From Ruminococcaceae bacterium UBA3710 (GTDB lineage: Bacteria; Bacillota; Clostridia; Oscillospirales; Acutalibacteraceae): 47,120 bases of DNA. Shown here piece after piece: positions 17,257 through 26,498 of this stretch (position 1 is its first letter; each line of letters begins with the position of its first letter). Position numbers and translations under genes: made by a program. The stretch covers positions 1-47,120 of the forward strand of contig DFHZ01000042.1 of NCBI GenBank assembly GCA_002371985.1, read 5' to 3'. The notes under the pieces are model-generated. The model saw nothing but the letters and a program-made list of their open reading frames with translations. It was not told the DNA's origin and made no database searches.

Positions 17257-18081
17257 CTATTTTATAATATCTTTATAAATATCGCCTTTTTTGAAACCTG
17301 TTATATTAGCGGCACTTTTTGCCGCAAAAGAGGCACTTTCCCCTTTATTAACTAATTCTTTTGCTATATTAACGGCTTGTTCAAATGTATATGTTTCCTC
17401 TGTTTTTTCTTTTCCGCTGACTATAAGGACATATTCACCCCTTGGTGTATTTTCGGTAAAATATTCTATCGCTTCTAAAAAGGTAAAATGAAAAACCGTT
17501 TCGTGAATTTTTGTAAGTTCTTTGCAAATTGCTATTTTTCGCTCACTTCCGAAAGTTTCGGACATATCTGTAAGCGTTTTTAAAAGTTTATGCGGAGCCT
17601 CATAAAAAATCATAGTTCTGGTTTCGTTTTCAAGTTCTGCCAAATGCTCACGCCGACTTTGTTTATTAACAGATAGAAAACCCTCAAAGCAAAACCTGCC
17701 CGACCACATTCCCGAAATGCAAAGAGCAGTAGCAAAGGCGACCGGTCCCGGTACGGCTTCTACCTCTATACCGTTTTCATGTGCCGCTTTTACAAGGTCT
17801 TCTCCGGGGTCGGATATTGCCGGCATTCCTGCATCGCTGACTATGGCTAAATTTTCTCCGCCCAAAACTCTGTTTATCAGAAAATCTTGTTTTCTTTCTT
17901 TATTATGCTCATAATATGAGACAAGTTCCTTTTTTATATTAAAATGGTTTAAAAGTTTAAGCGTTACCCTTGTATCTTCGGCGGCAATAAAGTCAACCTC
18001 GGATAAAATTCTTATGGCTCTCGGACTGAAATCTTCAAGATTTCCTATCGGAGTTCCGACAACATAAAGTTTTCCTGCCAA
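17257..18081 (-). CDS. rsmI: 16S rRNA (cytidine1402-2'-O)-methyltransferase
   Basis: RsmI 2'-O-methylates C1402 in the decoding centre. Motifs in order: KLYVVGTPIGNLEDFSPRAI at the N-terminus, AAEDTRVTLKLL, YYEHNKERK, AIVSDAGMPAISDPGEDLV and EAVPGPVAFATALCISG, all typical of the tetrapyrrole-methylase fold of RsmI. I choose the TTG at 18081 (MAGKLYVV, 274 residues) because GGGAG sits nine bases before it and family members start this way; an in-frame TTG at 18108 would add nine residues. It follows trmN6, the same neighbourhood as yabB-yabC in Bacillus. Confidence 0.92.
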   Translation of the reverse strand: MAGKLYVVGTPIGNLEDFSPRAIRILSEVDFIAAEDTRVTLKLLNHFNIKKELVSYYEHNKERKQDFLINRVLGGENLAIVSDAGMPAISDPGEDLVKAAHENGIEVEAVPGPVAFATALCISGMWSGRFCFEGFLSVNKQSRREHLAELENETRTMIFYEAPHKLLKTLTDMSETFGSERKIAICKELTKIHETVFHFTFLEAIEYFTENTPRGEYVLIVSGKEKTEETYTFEQAVNIAKELVNKGESASFAAKSAANITGFKKGDIYKDIIK

Positions 18082-18133
18082 TACCACACTCTCCCTGCAC
18101 CGTTTCAATTTCTTTTGTTTTATACTTTAATAA

Positions 18134-18868
18134 CTAATGACCCTGCTTATACGGTCCGTATATTCTGAGCATTTCTTTGCTCAAATTTCCGTCTTCTTCG
18201 ACATAAAGCGGAGGCTCGATAACAAGCCCCGTATTGCCACACCGTCTGCCCTCAACAAGAACAAGCCACGGTTTTTCTCCTAAACGCCCGATAACAAGGC
18301 GGAGCCTTTTAGGCTCAACCTTGTTATCTCTCATAAGTGCCATAAGTTCGGCAAGCCTTTCGGGTCTATGACACATACAAAGTCTTCCCGATGTTTGCAA
18401 AAGTTTTGCCGAAACCTTGATTATATCTTCAAGGGTACATTCGGTTTCGTGTCTTGCTGTAGCATCAATGCTATCAGGATTTTTTATACCTGCTTTCGGG
18501 GCTTTATAAGGAGGGTTGCAGGTTACAAGCGTAGATTTACCGAATTCTATTTTTCCCTTTAAATCGTTTAAATTCGCATTTATTGCCGAGAATGAAAAAA
18601 AGTTATTCTCCTTTGCCGATTTTTCGGCTAAATTTACAGCCTCTTTCGATATATCAACACCGTAAACCGATTTTAATTCTTTGTCTCTGAGCATTAAAAA
18701 CGGTATGATACCGCAACCCGTTCCGAGGTCGACTACTCTATCTCTTTGCTTTGCATTAGCAAAATCAGCAAGTAGTACCGCATCGGTGCCGAAAGTATGA
18801 TGGCGGGAAGTGTATATATACACCCCGTTTCCGAGTGGCTGTTTAGAAGTTTTTATGCTCTTGTCCAT
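18134..18868 (-). CDS. trmN6: tRNA1(Val) (adenine37-N6)-methyltransferase-like protein
   Basis: A 244-residue class I SAM methyltransferase of the TrmN6/YabB type. Seen: GVYIYTSRHHTFGTDAVLLADFA near the N-terminus, motif I VVDLGTGCGIIPFLM, acidic loop VYGVDISKEAV, and the catalytic N6-adenine motif VTCNPPYKAP. The assignment to tRNA A37 is by family. Start ATG at 18868 lies inside cysS (16-base overlap) with AGGGAG upstream. Confidence 0.88.
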   Translation of the reverse strand: MDKSIKTSKQPLGNGVYIYTSRHHTFGTDAVLLADFANAKQRDRVVDLGTGCGIIPFLMLRDKELKSVYGVDISKEAVNLAEKSAKENNFFSFSAINANLNDLKGKIEFGKSTLVTCNPPYKAPKAGIKNPDSIDATARHETECTLEDIIKVSAKLLQTSGRLCMCHRPERLAELMALMRDNKVEPKRLRLVIGRLGEKPWLVLVEGRRCGNTGLVIEPPLYVEEDGNLSKEMLRIYGPYKQGH

Positions 18869-20232
18869 TTTACTCCCTGCGGTGTATCTTCAAGGATAAT
18901 GCCCATATCTTTTAATTTATCCCTGATTTCGTCGGCTGTTTTAAAGTCTTTTTCCTTTCGGGCTTTGGTTCTTTTTTCGATAAGTTCCTCTATTTCCTTA
19001 TCTAAATCGTCGGTTTTTCTATTATATACAAGTCCCAAAACACCTGTCAACTCGTCAAACATATCAGCACAAGCGGTTAAGGTATCCTTACCTGCACCGT
19101 CGGCGATAACCGTGTTTATTTCACGAACAAGAGAGAAAATAGCCGCTAATGCGTCCGCAGTGTTTAAGTCGTCGTCCATAGCGGTGATAAATTCTTGCTT
19201 TCTTTGTTCGATAAATGCCGGAATTTCTCCGCCTTCCTTGGCGTTTTTAAGTGCAAAATCTATATTATCACGGCAGGTATAAAGCCTTTCAAGTGCATTC
19301 TTCCCCTGCTCGATTATGTCAACCGAATAGTTTATCGGTCCTCTGTACTGCGAAGAAATCATTAAATATCTGATAGGTTCGTATCCGTATGCGTTTGCAA
19401 CATCACGAACGGTAAAGAAGTTGTTAAGAGATTTTGACATTTTATGATTATCGACATTTATAAACCCGTTATGTAACCAATAATGGGCAAACTCGCAACC
19501 GTTAGCACATTCGCTTTGTGCGATTTCGTTTTCGTGGTGCGGGAATATAAGGTCAAGACCGCCACAGTGAATATCTATTGTCTTGCCAAGGTATCTTCCT
19601 GCCATTGCAGAGCATTCAATATGCCATCCAGGTCTGCCTTTTCCCCAAGGAGACTCCCAAAAAGGTTCGCCCTCTTTAGCACCTTTCCAAAGGCAAAAGT
19701 CCATCGGGTCTTCTTTTATATCTCCGGTTTCAATTCTTGCCCCTGCTTCCAAATCTTCAAGAGGTTGGTGAGAAAGTTTGCCGTATTCTTTAAACTTTTT
19801 GCTTCGAAAATATACATCTCCACCGGCAGGGTAAGCGTAACCCTTATCAACAAGGTCGCTTATAATTCTCTGAATTTCGTCTATGTTTTCGGTCGCTCTC
19901 GGATGAACCGAGGCTTCTCTTACATTAAGACCTTTCGCATCGGTCCAAAACTCCTTTATGTATCTCTCGGCAACTTCAGGAACGGTTATACCCTCTTCAT
20001 TTGCCTTTTTTATGAGTTTATCGTCAATATCGGTAAAATTCTGAACGAAGGTTACCTTATAGCCTCTCCATTCAAGGTATCTTCTCAAAACATCGAAAAC
20101 ACACAGAGGTCTTGCATTACCTATATGGATATAGTTGTAAACCGTAGGACCGCAGGCATAAATTTTAACCTCGCCTTCCTTTATCGGTATAAATTCGTCC
20201 TTTTGTCTTGTAAGTGTATTAAAAAACCTCAT
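18853..20232 (-). CDS. cysS: Cysteinyl-tRNA synthetase
   Basis: CysS charges tRNA-Cys. The 459-residue class I synthetase shows the zinc Cys in KIYACGPTVYNYIHIGNARP (HIGH-like motif about residues 35-38), the second zinc-site region WHIECSAMAGRYLG, HCGGLDLIFPHHENEIAQSE, and HKMSKSLNN (KMSKS) near residue 268. Length is normal. It overlaps cysE by four bases (ATGA) and trmN6 by 16, so the three are tightly coupled. cysE-cysS adjacency links cysteine synthesis to its use, as in Bacillus. Confidence 0.97.
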   Translation of the reverse strand: MRFFNTLTRQKDEFIPIKEGEVKIYACGPTVYNYIHIGNARPLCVFDVLRRYLEWRGYKVTFVQNFTDIDDKLIKKANEEGITVPEVAERYIKEFWTDAKGLNVREASVHPRATENIDEIQRIISDLVDKGYAYPAGGDVYFRSKKFKEYGKLSHQPLEDLEAGARIETGDIKEDPMDFCLWKGAKEGEPFWESPWGKGRPGWHIECSAMAGRYLGKTIDIHCGGLDLIFPHHENEIAQSECANGCEFAHYWLHNGFINVDNHKMSKSLNNFFTVRDVANAYGYEPIRYLMISSQYRGPINYSVDIIEQGKNALERLYTCRDNIDFALKNAKEGGEIPAFIEQRKQEFITAMDDDLNTADALAAIFSLVREINTVIADGAGKDTLTACADMFDELTGVLGLVYNRKTDDLDKEIEELIEKRTKARKEKDFKTADEIRDKLKDMGIILEDTPQGVKWTRA

Positions 20233-20864
20233 TTGTTTTCTCCCTTTGCTTTTTCAAGTTGTTTAATGCGTTTTTCGAGCATATCTATCTGTTGTTGTAC
20301 CGGGTCGCTTATATGTATTTGGTCAAGCGGTTTTCTTTCAATCTTTTTGCCGTTTTGTCTGACAACACGAGCCGGAACTCCGACAACGGTTGAGTTGGGC
20401 GGAACCTCTTCAAGAACTACGGCACCTGCCGCAACACGGGAATTATCGCCTATTTTAAACGGTCCTAAAACCTTTGCACCGGCACTGACCATAACATTGT
20501 TGCCGAGGGTCGGGTGGCGTTTGCCGACATCTTTACCCGTACCGCCCAAGGTTACCCCTTGGTACAAAAGGCAATCGTCTCCTATTTCGGCAGTTTCGCC
20601 TATTACCGTACCCGTTCCGTGGTCTATTACAAGCCTTTTTCCGATTTTAGCACCCGGATGGATTTCAATACCGGTCTTTCGGGCGGCTCTTTGAGAAATC
20701 ATTCTCGCTCTGAAAAAATGGCCTTTTAAATAATGCTTATGAGCCCTACGGTACATTCTTATTGCCTTTACTCCCGGATAAAGAAAAAATATTTCAAGGC
20801 TTGATTTCGCGGCAGGGTCTCTGTCTTTTACCGCATTTATATCTTCTTTGATTTGTTCAAACAT
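20229..20864 (-). CDS. cysE: Serine O-acetyltransferase
   Basis: CysE makes O-acetylserine from serine and acetyl-CoA, the first step of cysteine synthesis. The 211-residue protein shows a short N-terminal helical region (DRDPAAKSSLEIFFLYPG) and the left-handed beta-helix hexapeptide repeats (GIEIHPGAKIGKRLVIDHGT, VIGETAEIGDDCLLYQGVTL, GKRHPTLGNNVMVSAGAKVL), ending in a heptad-rich tail. The length fits the shorter Gram-positive CysE/EpsC form. Nine bases after pgsA and overlapping cysS. Confidence 0.95.
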   Translation of the reverse strand: MFEQIKEDINAVKDRDPAAKSSLEIFFLYPGVKAIRMYRRAHKHYLKGHFFRARMISQRAARKTGIEIHPGAKIGKRLVIDHGTGTVIGETAEIGDDCLLYQGVTLGGTGKDVGKRHPTLGNNVMVSAGAKVLGPFKIGDNSRVAAGAVVLEEVPPNSTVVGVPARVVRQNGKKIERKPLDQIHISDPVQQQIDMLEKRIKQLEKAKGENK

Positions 20865-20873
20865 AATATCCCT

Positions 20874-21470
20874 CTATTTGCTTGAATTTATATATTGTTT
20901 ATTGTCTATAAGATAAATCATTCCGGATATAACGCATAAAACAGCCGATATCCAAAACAAAGTAATTACAACAATATTGATAACCGAATTCAGACTTGTT
21001 GACATCAAATCAAACATATCTAAAACCGCAAAAGCCGCAAGAGCGATAATAATTCCCACCATTTGGCTGACGGTTTTCGCCTTGCCCCAAATATTGGCGG
21101 CAATAACCTTTCCGCCCGAAGATTGAGCGATAAGACGAATGGAAGATACCATAAACTCTCTGAATAAAACGATGAATGTTATCGCCGTAACCTGCCAACA
21201 GAATTTAGGTGTTTGACCGTAAATACTGATAAAGCCTAAGTATGCCGCAGTTGTAAGCATTTTATCGGCAAGAGGGTCTAAAAATTTACCGAAATCGGTA
21301 ACAAGGTTACGCTTCCTTGCTATTTTCCCGTCTATTAAATCGGTGAGTGAAGCACAGATAAAAAGAACGAGTGCCACTAAATAGTGATAAGGAAACTCAA
21401 AAAGCATAGATGCCATAAAAAACGGCGTTGCGATAATTCTTGCTACGGTAAGTTTATTTGGTGTATTCAT
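20874..21470 (-). CDS. pgsA: CDP-diacylglycerol-glycerol-3-phosphate 3-phosphatidyltransferase
   Basis: PgsA makes phosphatidylglycerophosphate. The 198-residue membrane protein carries the CDP-alcohol phosphotransferase signature (DG..AR........G...D...D) at about residues 44-70 as DLIDGKIARK followed by GKFLDPLADK, and several hydrophobic helices. The start codon follows the rimO stop with no spare bases. rimO-pgsA adjacency is common in Firmicutes. Confidence 0.94.
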   Translation of the reverse strand: MNTPNKLTVARIIATPFFMASMLFEFPYHYLVALVLFICASLTDLIDGKIARKRNLVTDFGKFLDPLADKMLTTAAYLGFISIYGQTPKFCWQVTAITFIVLFREFMVSSIRLIAQSSGGKVIAANIWGKAKTVSQMVGIIIALAAFAVLDMFDLMSTSLNSVINIVVITLFWISAVLCVISGMIYLIDNKQYINSSK

Positions 21471-22793
21471 TTATATTTGCTCTCCCATCAAATCATATTC
21501 AATAGTATCAAAAATTTTAACCTTTACGAAGTCGCCGATTTTAAGAGGTCTTTTTGCTATAAAGAAAACTTTTCCGTCTATTTCGGGAGCATCGGCTTCG
21601 CTTCTTCCGAAATAGCATTTAATATAATCGTCATAGCCTTCTATCAAAACCTCTACCGTTTCTCCGCATTTTTTCTTATTTTTATTTGCCGAAACGGTCA
21701 TTTGCGTTTCCATTATATGCTCCATACGGTCAACCTTTGTCTGTTCGTCTATCTGGTCAGGCATATTAGCCGCAACGGTATCTTCTTCGGCAGAATAAGG
21801 AAAACATCCGAGCCTGTCAAATTCCATTTCGGAAACAAACTCGTGGAGTTCGCAAAACTGCTCTTCGGTTTCGCCCGGAAAACCTGTAATAAGGGTTGTT
21901 CTTATCGTTATTTCCGGAATTTTTGTTCTTATTCTGTTTATAAGTTCCCGCAGGGATTTATTATCGCCTTTGCGGTTCATTTTTCTCAAAATTTCGCTGT
22001 TTGAATGTTGAATTGGTATATCAAGATACTTAACAAGTTTTTTCTCTTTTTTTATCAGGTCTAAAAGTTCGCCGCTTATCCTTTCGGGATATGTATAAAG
22101 AGTTCTTATCCAATGAAGTCCCTCAATTTTGCAAAGTTCCTTTAAAAGTTCGCAAAGTTTAGGCTCTCCGTAAATATCAGTGCCGTAGGCGGTTGTGTCC
22201 TGTGCTATAACCGTCAGTTCTTTTACACCGCTTTCGGCTAATTTCCTTGCCTCGTTTACACACTCTTCTATCGTTCGGCTACGCATTCTTCCCCTTATTT
22301 TGGGTATTGCACAATATGTGCAACAATTATCGCAACCGTCGCTTATTTTAAGATAGGTTGAGTACGGTACGCCACCCAAAATTCTCGGAGTATTAAGATT
22401 TAATTCGTACTTTTGACCGAAAGCATTACCGAATTTTCCGTTTAATGCATTTTTAACTATTTCAGCAATATCCTTGTTTTTGCCTATTCCTACACAGACA
22501 TCAACCTCGGGTATTTCTTCGGTTACATCGTCTTTGTATCTCTCTGCTAAACAACCCGTTACAATAATCGCTTTGCAGTTACCCTCGGTTTTATATCTTG
22601 CCGCTTCAAGTATATTCTCGATTGCTTCTTTTTTTGCTTCTTCAATAAATCCGCAGGTGTTTATTATAATCGCATCCGCTTTCGCCTCTTCAGACGAAAG
22701 TTCAAAACCCGCCTCTTTTAAAAGGTGAAGCATCATTTCGGCATCAACCTGATTTTTAGGGCAACCGAGCGATACCATACTAATTTTTGCCAT
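21471..22793 (-). CDS. rimO: Ribosomal protein S12 methylthiotransferase
   Basis: RimO is a radical SAM enzyme that methylthiolates Asp88/89 of ribosomal protein S12. The 440-residue product has the N-terminal UPF0004 domain with three Cys (VSLGCPKNQVDAEMM, IINTCGFIEEAK, IVTGCLAERY), the radical SAM CxxxCxxC as SDGCDNCCTYCAIPKIRG near residues 150-167, and a C-terminal TRAM domain. The CPKN motif separates RimO from MiaB. Confidence 0.95.
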   Translation of the reverse strand: MAKISMVSLGCPKNQVDAEMMLHLLKEAGFELSSEEAKADAIIINTCGFIEEAKKEAIENILEAARYKTEGNCKAIIVTGCLAERYKDDVTEEIPEVDVCVGIGKNKDIAEIVKNALNGKFGNAFGQKYELNLNTPRILGGVPYSTYLKISDGCDNCCTYCAIPKIRGRMRSRTIEECVNEARKLAESGVKELTVIAQDTTAYGTDIYGEPKLCELLKELCKIEGLHWIRTLYTYPERISGELLDLIKKEKKLVKYLDIPIQHSNSEILRKMNRKGDNKSLRELINRIRTKIPEITIRTTLITGFPGETEEQFCELHEFVSEMEFDRLGCFPYSAEEDTVAANMPDQIDEQTKVDRMEHIMETQMTVSANKNKKKCGETVEVLIEGYDDYIKCYFGRSEADAPEIDGKVFFIAKRPLKIGDFVKVKIFDTIEYDLMGEQI

Positions 22794-22812
22794 TTTTATC
22801 TCTCTTTTTTAT

Positions 22813-23439
22813 TTAATCTTCGTTATAGTAGTTTATTTCGTCTTCGTAATCTTTAAGCACAGATTTTATACCCGAATAAGAAAATCCTTTTCGGGCTAAT
22901 GCCGAATAAACTTTTCTGATATTTTCTTTATCGCATAATTTTGATTTGTACTTCTTTTCTATTATATTCTTTATTTGTGTTTCTTCCGACAAGGGCAGAT
23001 TTTCGAGGGTTTCTTTTGCCAAATCTCCCCGTATTCCCTTTTCACAAAGTTTAAAATATATTTGCCTTTTTGAAGCATTTGCATCCATTAGTTTTTGCGA
23101 ATATATTTCGGCATATCTGACATCGTCTATAAGTCCCAATTCTTTAAGCCTTGCTATAACTTTTGCAGAAGATGTTTTACTGAATTTAGCCTTGATAAGT
23201 TTATCAAAAAGCCCCTTTTCGGTAAGCATTCCTCTGTCAAGATACCATAAAGCCCTTGACTTTGCCCTTTCGTAGTCGGATGCTTCAATAAGCAAATCAA
23301 GTTCCTCTTTTGATATTTGTGTTCCCTTTTTTATAAAGGCGTCATCGCAAACCGAAACATCCAAAAGAACATCGTCGCATAAATCGAACTTTATGCGATA
23401 CAGATGCCCCTTTTCTTTTTTCTTGTCGGTAACCGTCAT
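22813..23439 (-). CDS. recX: RecA regulatory protein RecX
   Basis: RecX binds RecA filaments and modulates recombination. The 208-residue protein has the helical RecX repeats: ALWYLDRGMLTEKGLFDKLI, KELGLIDDVRYAEIYSQKLM, KRQIYFKLCEKGIRGDLA. An extra N-terminal stretch of about 55 residues precedes the repeats. Its start codon overlaps the recA stop by one base (TAATG), so expression is tied to recA. Confidence 0.9.
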   Translation of the reverse strand: MTVTDKKKEKGHLYRIKFDLCDDVLLDVSVCDDAFIKKGTQISKEELDLLIEASDYERAKSRALWYLDRGMLTEKGLFDKLIKAKFSKTSSAKVIARLKELGLIDDVRYAEIYSQKLMDANASKRQIYFKLCEKGIRGDLAKETLENLPLSEETQIKNIIEKKYKSKLCDKENIRKVYSALARKGFSYSGIKSVLKDYEDEINYYNED

Positions 23440-24584
23440 TATTCGTCAACCGCAATATCTATGTCAATCTTCTTGTGCGGTCTTGTAGGCTCAATGTCGG
23501 CTGAATCAACAGGAGTTATCGTTTCTTCCGGCTCTTCCTCTTTAACATTATTCATAATGTTATTATATTTTGCCATAATTTTTTCTTCAAGTTCTGCGGC
23601 AAATTCTTTATTTTCTGTAAGCATCTGTTTTACGTTATCTCTGCCTTGACCGATTCGCTCTTCGCCGTAATAGAACCATGCACCCGAACGCTTGAGTATT
23701 TCAAGTTTAAGACCCATATCAACAAGTTCTCCGACCTTTGATATTCCCTTGCCGTAGATTACATCAAATTCTGCCTCTTTAAAGGGAGGAGCAACTTTGT
23801 TTTTAACTACTTTGGCACGGGTTCTTGTTCCTATCGGTTCACTACCGTTTTTAAGGGTTTCGATTTTTCTTATGTCAATTCGGACACTTGCATAGAATTT
23901 AAGCGCTCTACCGCCCGTTGTCGTTTCGGGGTTGCCGTAAAGTACGCCGATTTTTTCACGAAGTTGGTTGATAAAGATAGCACAACAATTTGATTTTGAG
24001 AGAGCACCTGTAAGTTTTCTCATTGCCTGAGACATAAGTCTTGCCAACTGTCCTACATGGCTGTCGCCCATTTCACCCTCTATTTCGGCTTTTGTTACCA
24101 ATGCTGCAACCGAGTCGATAACAATTATATCAATCGCCCCCGAACGGACTAAGGCTTCGGCAATTTCAAGAGCCTGTTCGCCGGAATCCGGTTGAGATAC
24201 CAAAAGACTGTCAATATCAACACCCAAATTTCCTGCATATATCGGGTCAAGGGCATGTTCAACATCTATAAATGCCGCCGTACCGCCCTGCTTTTGTGCT
24301 TCTGCCACACAATGAAGGGCTACGGTTGTCTTACCGCTTGATTCAGGACCGTAAATTTCAACTATTCTGCCCTTTGGAACACCGCCTATGCCGAGTGCCA
24401 TATCAAGCGACAAAGAGCCGGTGCTGATATGCTCAACATTCATCGAAGCATTCTCGCCAAGACGCATTACGGCACCTTTGCCGTACTGTCTTTCTATCTG
24501 CTCAACTGCAGTTGCAAGTGCCTTTGCCTTTGCTTCTGCTCCGCTTACTGTATTTGCTGTCTTTGATTGCTTTTTTTCTGCCAT
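23439..24584 (-). CDS. recA: Recombinase RecA
   Basis: RecA drives homologous strand exchange and the SOS response. The 381-residue protein has the N-terminal helix region ([17 protein letters not shown]), Walker [10 protein letters not shown] near residues 79-87, Walker [11 protein letters not shown], loop L2 region [20 protein letters not shown], and a C-terminal acidic tail typical of RecA. GGAGG precedes the ATG. No LexA-type box is visible in the 89-base gap before it; an imperfect dyad at 24613-24632 is. Confidence 0.98.
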   Translation of the reverse strand: MAEKKQSKTANTVSGAEAKAKALATAVEQIERQYGKGAVMRLGENASMNVEHISTGSLSLDMALGIGGVPKGRIVEIYGPESSGKTTVALHCVAEAQKQGGTAAFIDVEHALDPIYAGNLGVDIDSLLVSQPDSGEQALEIAEALVRSGAIDIIVIDSVAALVTKAEIEGEMGDSHVGQLARLMSQAMRKLTGALSKSNCCAIFINQLREKIGVLYGNPETTTGGRALKFYASVRIDIRKIETLKNGSEPIGTRTRAKVVKNKVAPPFKEAEFDVIYGKGISKVGELVDMGLKLEILKRSGAWFYYGEERIGQGRDNVKQMLTENKEFAAELEEKIMAKYNNIMNNVKEEEPEETITPVDSADIEPTRPHKKIDIDIAVDE

Positions 24585-24612
24585 TTTTGTTCCTCCATAC
24601 TTTTAAATCTGA

Positions 24613-24632
24613 CGATAACCTTTTAGGTTTCG
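24613..24632. promoter_or_regulatory. Imperfect dyad in the recA leader
   Basis: AACCT-TTT-AGGTT (24617-24629), extended imperfectly by CGA/TCG, lies about 30 bases before the recA start in the prmC-recA gap. It does not match the CGAAC....GTTCG LexA consensus of Firmicutes. Role unknown. Confidence 0.35.
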
Positions 24633-24673
24633 TATCTTTTGAGGGGGACTCCCCTTAGGGTATATTTTATTTA

Positions 24674-25510
24674 TTAGGCTGTCCCGAAAACCACTCTGTC
24701 ATTTTCGGAATAGTCTTTTTTAATTTTGACATTTTTAAAGCCGAGTGCCAAAAGAATATCTTTAACCGCCTCGCCTTGGTCATAACCGATTTCAAAAACA
24801 AGACTTCCGCCGCTTTTAAGACTGTCTCTGTAATTAGAAGCAATCGCCCTGTAAAACATAAGTCCGTCTTCTCCGCCGTATAGAGCCGTTGGTGGTTCAA
24901 ACTCGACCTCAGGTTGCAAATTTCCCATATCCTTTTCGTTTATATACGGAGGGTTGCTTACAATAAGGTCATACTTTTTATCTGCCCCTATACTTTCAAA
25001 AACATCGCCCATTAAAAGTTTTGCGTTCCCATCGGCATTTTTAATGTTTTCCTTTATATATCTTGCCGCCTCTTCGTATTTTTCGACGAGTGTTACATTA
25101 CTGTTTTTTCGCTCACATGCTATTGTTATTCCGATACAGCCCGTACCGGCACAAAGGTCTAACACATCTGACGGCTTTTTCTTATCTATAATATCAAGGC
25201 ATACTTCAATAACCGTCTCGGTGTCGGGACGAGGTATAAGCACCCCCGGTCCGACCTTATAAGGTCTTCCGTAAAAGTCCCATTTACCCAAAATGTACTG
25301 AAGCGGATACCTGTTAAGACGCTGTTTCATAATTACCTGCAAGTTTATCTCTTGAAAACCGCTTAATTCATTTTGGTAACCTGAAAGTATTTGTTCGTTT
25401 GAATAACCTGTTATATGCTTTATTATTTGCTTAGCCTCAAAGATATTATCCTCGATACCTGCGTTTTTAAGTTGCTTTTTTATATCATTATATGCATTAA
25501 ATATCGTCAT
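24674..25510 (-). CDS. prmC: Peptide chain release factor N5-glutamine methyltransferase
   Basis: PrmC methylates the GGQ glutamine of release factors. The 278-residue product has the helical N-terminal domain, GKWDFYGRPYKVGPGVLIPRPDTE, motif I VLDLCAGTGCIGITIA, and the catalytic NPPY in LIVSNPPYINEKDM. I choose ATG 25510, with GGAAG upstream; the longer reading from 25549 lacks a site and overlaps more of the previous gene. It overlaps DUF1385 by 14 bases. The prfA partner is not next to it here. Confidence 0.93.
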   Translation of the reverse strand: MTIFNAYNDIKKQLKNAGIEDNIFEAKQIIKHITGYSNEQILSGYQNELSGFQEINLQVIMKQRLNRYPLQYILGKWDFYGRPYKVGPGVLIPRPDTETVIEVCLDIIDKKKPSDVLDLCAGTGCIGITIACERKNSNVTLVEKYEEAARYIKENIKNADGNAKLLMGDVFESIGADKKYDLIVSNPPYINEKDMGNLQPEVEFEPPTALYGGEDGLMFYRAIASNYRDSLKSGGSLVFEIGYDQGEAVKDILLALGFKNVKIKKDYSENDRVVFGTA

Positions 25511-26498
25511 TTTTCGTTTCTTCCGATTTGTTTTCTGTTTGGTCAACACTGCGGTCTACATCAGGTGTTTCGGGTTCACATGCCCTTAGTGCCGCAATGG
25601 CAATTTCTATCATTTCGTCTTCCGGCTCTTTTGTTGTAATTCTTTGCATCCAAAGTCCCGGAGCTGAAACGATTTTAGTAAAAAGATTATCATATTTTCC
25701 GCAAATTCTGAGAATTTCAAATCCTGCACCGCAAATAAGAGGAACGAGCAAAATTTTAACTATTACCCATAACCAACCGATGTCATATACATTCGGAAAA
25801 ATCATTTGAACGAGAGTTGAAAACAGAATGCTGACTAAAATCATAAGTATCAGAAACGAGGTTCCGCAGCGGGGATGGAACCGCTTTTGTTTTCTGACAT
25901 TTTCTACCGTAAGCGGTAAACCTTTTTCATAACAGAATATTGTTTTGTGTTCGGCTCCGTGATACATAAACACCCTTTTTATATCATTCATAAGCGAAAC
26001 TGCCCACATATAAATGACGAAAACTACGAGTTTAATTAGTTGTTCTATTCCGGAACGGGTGATTTTTGAAAAATCTTTTCCTGCAAGTTTTTGAAGTCCG
26101 CCGACAAAAAGGCGAGGAAGATACATAAAAAGTGCAATAGCCAAAATGACGCCTAAAACCGTTCCTATTGCCATAATTACTCCGAAAAACGCATTCTTTT
26201 GCTTTTCGGTCATTCTCTTATCGTTTTCTTCCTCTATATCGGCAAATCCCGAAATCTCTGCCGACTTCATCATTGCCTTATATCCGATTTTCATAGATTC
26301 GATATATGCGGCAATACCTCTTATTAAAGGAAGTCGCAGTATTTTGTATTTTTGTCTTAATGTTGCTTCATCGATATAAGATATATCTATCGTTTTATCG
26401 GGTTTTCTGACCGCCATTGCGGTTTTTTCGGGGCTTTTCATCATTATGCCTTCGATTAAAGCCTGTCCGCCGATTGCCGTATATTTACATTGACCCAT
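25497..26498 (-). CDS. DUF1385 membrane protein
   Basis: A 333-residue protein of the DUF1385 family, whose function is unknown. Seen: the family N-terminus AIGGQALIEGIMMKSPEKTA, several hydrophobic segments (about residues 105-125, 150-170, 215-260), and the conserved YHGAEHKTIFCYEKGLPLT and RFHPRCGTSFL blocks, whose His, Glu and Cys residues look like metal ligands. The acidic Glu/Thr-rich tail is variable. Neighbourhood with prmC is typical in Firmicutes. The ATG overlaps the histidine kinase stop by one base, with GGAGG inside the kinase gene. Confidence 0.88.
   Translation of the reverse strand: MGQCKYTAIGGQALIEGIMMKSPEKTAMAVRKPDKTIDISYIDEATLRQKYKILRLPLIRGIAAYIESMKIGYKAMMKSAEISGFADIEEENDKRMTEKQKNAFFGVIMAIGTVLGVILAIALFMYLPRLFVGGLQKLAGKDFSKITRSGIEQLIKLVVFVIYMWAVSLMNDIKRVFMYHGAEHKTIFCYEKGLPLTVENVRKQKRFHPRCGTSFLILMILVSILFSTLVQMIFPNVYDIGWLWVIVKILLVPLICGAGFEILRICGKYDNLFTKIVSAPGLWMQRITTKEPEDEMIEIAIAALRACEPETPDVDRSVDQTENKSEETKNDDI

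Noticed and set aside
19483..20694. A 403-codon open frame on the plus strand opposite cysS and cysE
   Set aside because: The minus-strand genes carry full synthetase and acetyltransferase motifs, and this frame has no recognisable motif or ribosome site. It is a codon-bias shadow.
24642..24655. Terminator between prmC and recA
   Set aside because: The five-base stem AGGGG/CCCCT has no T tract on the minus strand, so termination is not supported; it may be a processing or pausing structure.
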